A DNA stretch of 10,000 bases from Magnetospirillum sp. (lineage in GTDB: Bacteria; Pseudomonadota; Alphaproteobacteria; Rhodospirillales; Magnetospirillaceae): NCBI GenBank assembly GCA_020217035.1, contig JAIWOG010000172.1, positions 1 through 10,000 on the forward strand, in the 5' to 3' direction. The translations under genes were made by a program, and so were the position numbers. The notes under the pieces were generated by a model. That model was not told where the DNA came from, did no database searches, and worked only from the letters and a program-made list of their open reading frames with translations. Shown here one piece after another: positions 6,799 to 10,000 of the stretch (position 1 is its first letter; each line of letters opens with the position of its first letter).

Positions 6799-6867
6799 TA
6801 TCCCGATGCGGAATTGTAAAACCCCCGACCTACGCACAGAAAACATAGTGCGACAGGGAGCTATTAC

Positions 6868-8580
6868 ATGCTGCATCGCGTCAAATTCGCCCATCGCCTG
6901 ATGATACTACTTTTGGCGGCAGCCATTCTACTGTCAATTGTTGGCTTGACCGCCATGCTGGGCGGGCGCCAACTGGCGGAAGGCGCCGAAGCGGTGTACG
7001 CCAAGCGTGTCGTCGCCATGGGACAACTGGCGCAGGTGCTGGATCTGGTTCACCATATCCGTGCCGACGTGGTGCGTGTCGTGCAAAGCGAAAGCCGGCT
7101 GACCCTGGACCGCCTGTCCACCGACATCAGCGCCAATTCCCAGTCCATCGATCAGGTATGGGGCCAATACCGCGCTCTGCCCCATGACGCCCAGGAAGCC
7201 AAGCTGGGCCAGGAATTCGAGGAAGCGCTGAAGGTCTATCGTTCGACTTATGCCGAAACCCTGTCCATGCTGGCCCAAGGCGACGCCTTCGGGGCGCGGG
7301 AAAACCTGAGCGACGCCGATTCCCAAGCCTACGCCCGCACCGCCGACACCCTGCGCCGCTTGACCGACCTGCAAACCAGCTTGGCCCGACAGCAATTCGA
7401 CGACGCCCTGCAATCTTGGAACCGCGCCAGCACCAGCGCCGTCGCCGTCATCGTCGTCGGCCTGGGCTTGCTGAGCGCCGTCACCCTGGGGATCGGCCGT
7501 TCCATCACCCGCCCCATCGCCGAAGCCATCGCCGTCATGGGGCGGTTGGCCCAGGGCGACGTCACGGTGGCGGTCACCGGCACCGACCGCCAAGACGAAA
7601 TCGGCGACATCGCCCGCGCGGTCGCCACCTTCAAGCAGAACGCCATCGAACGCGAGGAATTGCGCCAATCCCAGGCCGACCGCGACCGCCAGGCCAGCGC
7701 CGAACGCCGCCAGGCCCGTATCCGGCTGGCCGAGGAATTCGATTCCGGAATCGGCGACATGCTGAGCTCGGTCACCGACGGCGCCGCCAACCTGGAACAG
7801 GCCGCCCGTGACCTGTCGCAAATATCCACCGACGCCCGCAGCCAGGCCCAGTCGGTGGACCAATCGGCCCGCACGGCTTCGGACAACACCGCCCGCGTCG
7901 CCGCCGCCACCGAGGAATTGTCGGCGTCCATCGCCGCCATCGTCGCCCAGGTCACCGAAAGCTCGCGCATCGCCCTGAAGGCCAAGCAGGAAGCGGCCAG
8001 CAGCAACACCATCATCTCCGACCTGTCGGGCGCCACCGAACGCATCGGCGAGATCGTCACCCTGATCGGCACCATCGCCCGGCAAACCAACCTTTTGGCC
8101 CTGAACGCCACCATCGAGGCGGCCCGCGCCGGCGACGCCGGCAAGGGCTTCGCCGTGGTCGCCCACGAGGTGAAGAACCTGGCGACGCAAACCGCCCAAG
8201 CCACCGCCGAGATTTCCGACACCATCGCCGCGATCCAGGCGGAAACCGGCCGCGCCGTCAGCGCCATGGGCAATGTGGGGACCATCGTCGACCGTCTGGC
8301 CGAGATTTCGTCCAGCATCGCCGAGGCGGTGCACCAGCAGGAATCCGCCACCGAGGAAATCGCCCACAGCGTCGACCAGGCGGCGCAGGGTACCGTGGCG
8401 GTGTCGGACGGCGTCGGCCGACTGGCCAACGCCGCCGACCGTACAGGCGAATCGGCGTCCCAGGTGCTGGACACCGCCGCCCTGTTGGCGGGGGGCGCCA
8501 GAAGCCTGCGCCAGCAGGTCGACCGCTTCGTCGCCCAGATGCGCAATCCCGACTTATTGGATAGCAAGGCCGCCGGATAA
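6868..8580 (+). CDS. Methyl-accepting chemotaxis protein (4-helix-bundle sensor, HAMP, MCP signalling domain)
   Basis: This 570-residue transmembrane chemoreceptor passes a ligand signal to CheA/CheW. Helix TM1 (about 12-30) is followed by a periplasmic alpha-helical sensor (about 31-189) of four-helix-bundle type and TM2 (about 190-212). HAMP starts at [10 protein letters not shown] and runs to about 265 ([17 protein letters not shown]). A long coiled coil then leads to the highly conserved hairpin tip [20 protein letters not shown] (403-422), continuing [15 protein letters not shown], which contacts CheA and CheW. Glutamine/glutamate-rich stretches on both flanks (for example ATEELSAS and [13 protein letters not shown]) are likely methylation regions. 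The C-terminus (DSKAAG) has no NWETF-like pentapeptide, so it should not tether CheR itself. ATG 6868 has AGGGAG seven bases upstream. The gene is divergent from the binding-protein operon, hinting that this receptor could read the same solute. No che genes are nearby. Confidence 0.95.
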   Translation: MLHRVKFAHRLMILLLAAAILLSIVGLTAMLGGRQLAEGAEAVYAKRVVAMGQLAQVLDLVHHIRADVVRVVQSESRLTLDRLSTDISANSQSIDQVWGQYRALPHDAQEAKLGQEFEEALKVYRSTYAETLSMLAQGDAFGARENLSDADSQAYARTADTLRRLTDLQTSLARQQFDDALQSWNRASTSAVAVIVVGLGLLSAVTLGIGRSITRPIAEAIAVMGRLAQGDVTVAVTGTDRQDEIGDIARAVATFKQNAIEREELRQSQADRDRQASAERRQARIRLAEEFDSGIGDMLSSVTDGAANLEQAARDLSQISTDARSQAQSVDQSARTASDNTARVAAATEELSASIAAIVAQVTESSRIALKAKQEAASSNTIISDLSGATERIGEIVTLIGTIARQTNLLALNATIEAARAGDAGKGFAVVAHEVKNLATQTAQATAEISDTIAAIQAETGRAVSAMGNVGTIVDRLAEISSSIAEAVHQQESATEEIAHSVDQAAQGTVAVSDGVGRLANAADRTGESASQVLDTAALLAGGARSLRQQVDRFVAQMRNPDLLDSKAAG

Positions 8581-8652
8581 AGGCTCGCCCGCACCCGGCT
8601 TCGCGTGTTAAATCTTTGAAGCATTGGGGAAACAAGCAGAAGGCAAGCGGCC

Positions 8653-10000
8653 ATGGCCGAATCGGCGACAATGACCGGTATGCCCCGGAACCAGGACGAA
8701 TGGGAACGGGCCGCCCGCGCCCTGTTGGACGACGGCCAGAACTTCCTGGCCCACGACGTCTGCCGCGACGGCCTGCGCTTCTTTCCCAATTCCTTCAAGC
8801 TGGCCATCTTCGGCGCCATCGCCCTGTCGCAAACCGGCGCGGTGGACGAAGCCCGCAAGCTGCTGGCCCCGGTCCTTGACGTCATCCTGATCGACGAAGG
8901 CCCGTTCCGCCGCCTGCAATCCAGCCTGCGCCGCGCCGTGATGGCGCTGGACGACGGCGGCGACCAGGCTTTGTCGGTGATGGCCGACCTGGCCGAGGCC
9001 ATGGAAATGGTGCGCGGCAAGAAATTGGAAGCCGACGCCGACGCCGAAACCTACAACGCCCTGGCCCGGGTGTTCCGCGAAGCTTGGCTGGCCTCGGGGG
9101 CCAGAAGCGACCTGGAACATTGCCGGCAATTGTTCCTGCGGGCATTCGCCGTCGGCGGCAACGCCCGTGACGGCATCGACGCGGCGGTGATGTCGGTGCT
9201 GCTGGGCGACATGCCCCAGGCCCAGACCCTGGCCGCCAAGGTCAAGGACTTGCTGTCCACTGCCGAGACCGACCCCAGCCTGCCCCCCGACATCCGCTAC
9301 CGCATCATGGCCACCCTGGCCCAGGCGCAACTGCTGCTGGGGGAAGGCGAGGCCGCCGTCTACACCTTCCAATGGGCCCGCACCCTGGAAGGCGTGCATT
9401 ACGGGCGCGTCGTCTCGGCGCTCAAGCAGTTGGAACTCTTGAAGCAGGGCGGCATCGCGGTGCCGGCCGAGTTGAACGACGTGGTCAAGCCGCCCACCGT
9501 GGTGGTGTTCACCGGTCACGCGCTGGACCGTCCGGGCGAAGGCCCGCACTTCCCGGCCGGGCTGGAAGCCGCGGTCCGCGCCGAAATCGCCAAGCAATTG
9601 GACGAACTTGACGCCCAGATCGGCTATTCCACCGCCGCCTGCGGCTCGGACCTTTTGTTCATCGAAGCCATGCTGGAACGCGGCGCCGAGGTCAACGTGG
9701 TGATGCCTTTCGCCATGGACGACTTCATCGCCGAGGACGTGCGTTACGGCGGGCCACGCTGGGAAATGCGCTTCAAGAACGCGCTGAAGCTGGCCGCCTC
9801 GGTGACCTACGCCACCGAGGAACGCTTCTTGGGCCACGAAATGCTCTATCGCTTCGCCAACCAATGCCTGCACGGCTTGGCGACGCTAAGGTCCGGCTTT
9901 TTGCGCACCAGTCCCTACCTGCTGGCGGTGTGGGACATGATGCCCGGATCGCTGGTGGGCGGCGCCGGTGACTTCATCGACCAGTGGGAAGACATCTCGC
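8653..10000 (+). CDS. TPR protein with SLOG-like Rossmann domain, C-terminus cut off by the window (cyclase domain possible beyond it)
   Basis: The frame is open from ATG 8653 to the right edge: 449 codons with no stop, so the gene is truncated here. Residues 10-260 are helical TPR-like repeats (WERAARALLDDGQNFLAHDV, RYRIMATLAQAQLLLGEGEAA), resembling the TRAFs-binding/TPR scaffold found in bacterial signalling proteins. From about 280 an alpha/beta domain begins: PTVVVFTGHAL (281-291) as a first strand and loop, then ACGSDLLFIEAMLERGAEV (329-347) and NVVMPF (348-353). The glycine-containing loop before a helix, followed by a strand ending in proline, matches the nucleotide-ligand-binding pattern of SLOG (LOG/DprA-like) domains. 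Proteins of this type, as I recall them, often end in a class III adenylate/guanylate cyclase; that is inference, as no cyclase motif lies in the window. There is no signal peptide or membrane helix. The start has AAGG nine bases upstream; in-frame ATG 8671 is an alternative. It lies 72 bases after the chemoreceptor and may share its transcript. Confidence 0.8.
   Translation, partial: MAESATMTGMPRNQDEWERAARALLDDGQNFLAHDVCRDGLRFFPNSFKLAIFGAIALSQTGAVDEARKLLAPVLDVILIDEGPFRRLQSSLRRAVMALDDGGDQALSVMADLAEAMEMVRGKKLEADADAETYNALARVFREAWLASGARSDLEHCRQLFLRAFAVGGNARDGIDAAVMSVLLGDMPQAQTLAAKVKDLLSTAETDPSLPPDIRYRIMATLAQAQLLLGEGEAAVYTFQWARTLEGVHYGRVVSALKQLELLKQGGIAVPAELNDVVKPPTVVVFTGHALDRPGEGPHFPAGLEAAVRAEIAKQLDELDAQIGYSTAACGSDLLFIEAMLERGAEVNVVMPFAMDDFIAEDVRYGGPRWEMRFKNALKLAASVTYATEERFLGHEMLYRFANQCLHGLATLRSGFLRTSPYLLAVWDMMPGSLVGGAGDFIDQWEDIS

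Noticed and set aside
6813..6850. Flagellar sigma-28-type promoter for the chemoreceptor
   Set aside because: TGTAAAA is present, but nothing like GCCGATAA follows at the right distance, so I could not support it.
6934..9020. Two long antisense frames (477 and 563 codons) opposite the chemoreceptor gene
   Set aside because: They mirror the chemoreceptor reading frame, have biased composition and lack domains; the plus-strand gene has an unmistakable MCP signature.
8608..9873. 421-codon minus-strand frame opposite the TPR-SLOG gene
   Set aside because: Shadow of an open plus-strand frame with coherent TPR and Rossmann motifs; the antisense product is Gly/His/Gln-rich with no recognisable motif.

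Overview
The window looks like ordinary chromosome from a GC-rich alphaproteobacterium. Its gene content and protein style resemble Rhodospirillales, and Magnetospirillum or a close relative would fit; this is inferred from the protein sequences, as no search was run. Coding density is high. I see no tRNA, rRNA, insertion sequence, phage gene or CRISPR array, and no gap longer than about 225 bases.

Layout. (1) Positions 1-560, minus strand: the N-terminal part of an exported Sel1/TPR-like protein whose gene runs off the left edge. (2) A 188-base divergent gap. (3) Positions 749-3859, plus strand: a compact three-gene run of cimA ((R)-citramalate synthase, isoleucine biosynthesis), an unrecognised protein with a C-terminal membrane anchor, and a TrmJ-type tRNA methyltransferase. 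Junctions of 4 and 11 bases suggest co-transcription. (4) A 154-base convergent gap packed with four hairpins. (5) Positions 6644-4014, minus strand: a periplasmic family-3 solute-binding protein followed 3 bases later by a membrane histidine kinase with HAMP and PAS domains. (6) A roughly 220-base divergent control region with a perfect 12-base palindrome. (7) Position 6868 to the right edge, plus strand: a methyl-accepting chemotaxis protein, then a large TPR protein with a SLOG-like Rossmann domain, truncated by the window end.

How they fit together. The right half is a signalling neighbourhood. The binding protein has no transporter genes beside it but is coupled to a sensor kinase, and both are divergent from a chemoreceptor. 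The simplest reading is that the binding protein detects a small solute and reports to the kinase, and perhaps to the chemoreceptor. The TPR-SLOG protein is the least conventional gene; related architectures that I recall often continue into a class III nucleotide cyclase, but that part would lie outside the window. The left half is housekeeping metabolism and tRNA modification. I found no clear sign of an entirely new system. The best leads are the binding protein-kinase pair, the TPR-SLOG protein, the tail-anchored protein and the hairpin cluster.
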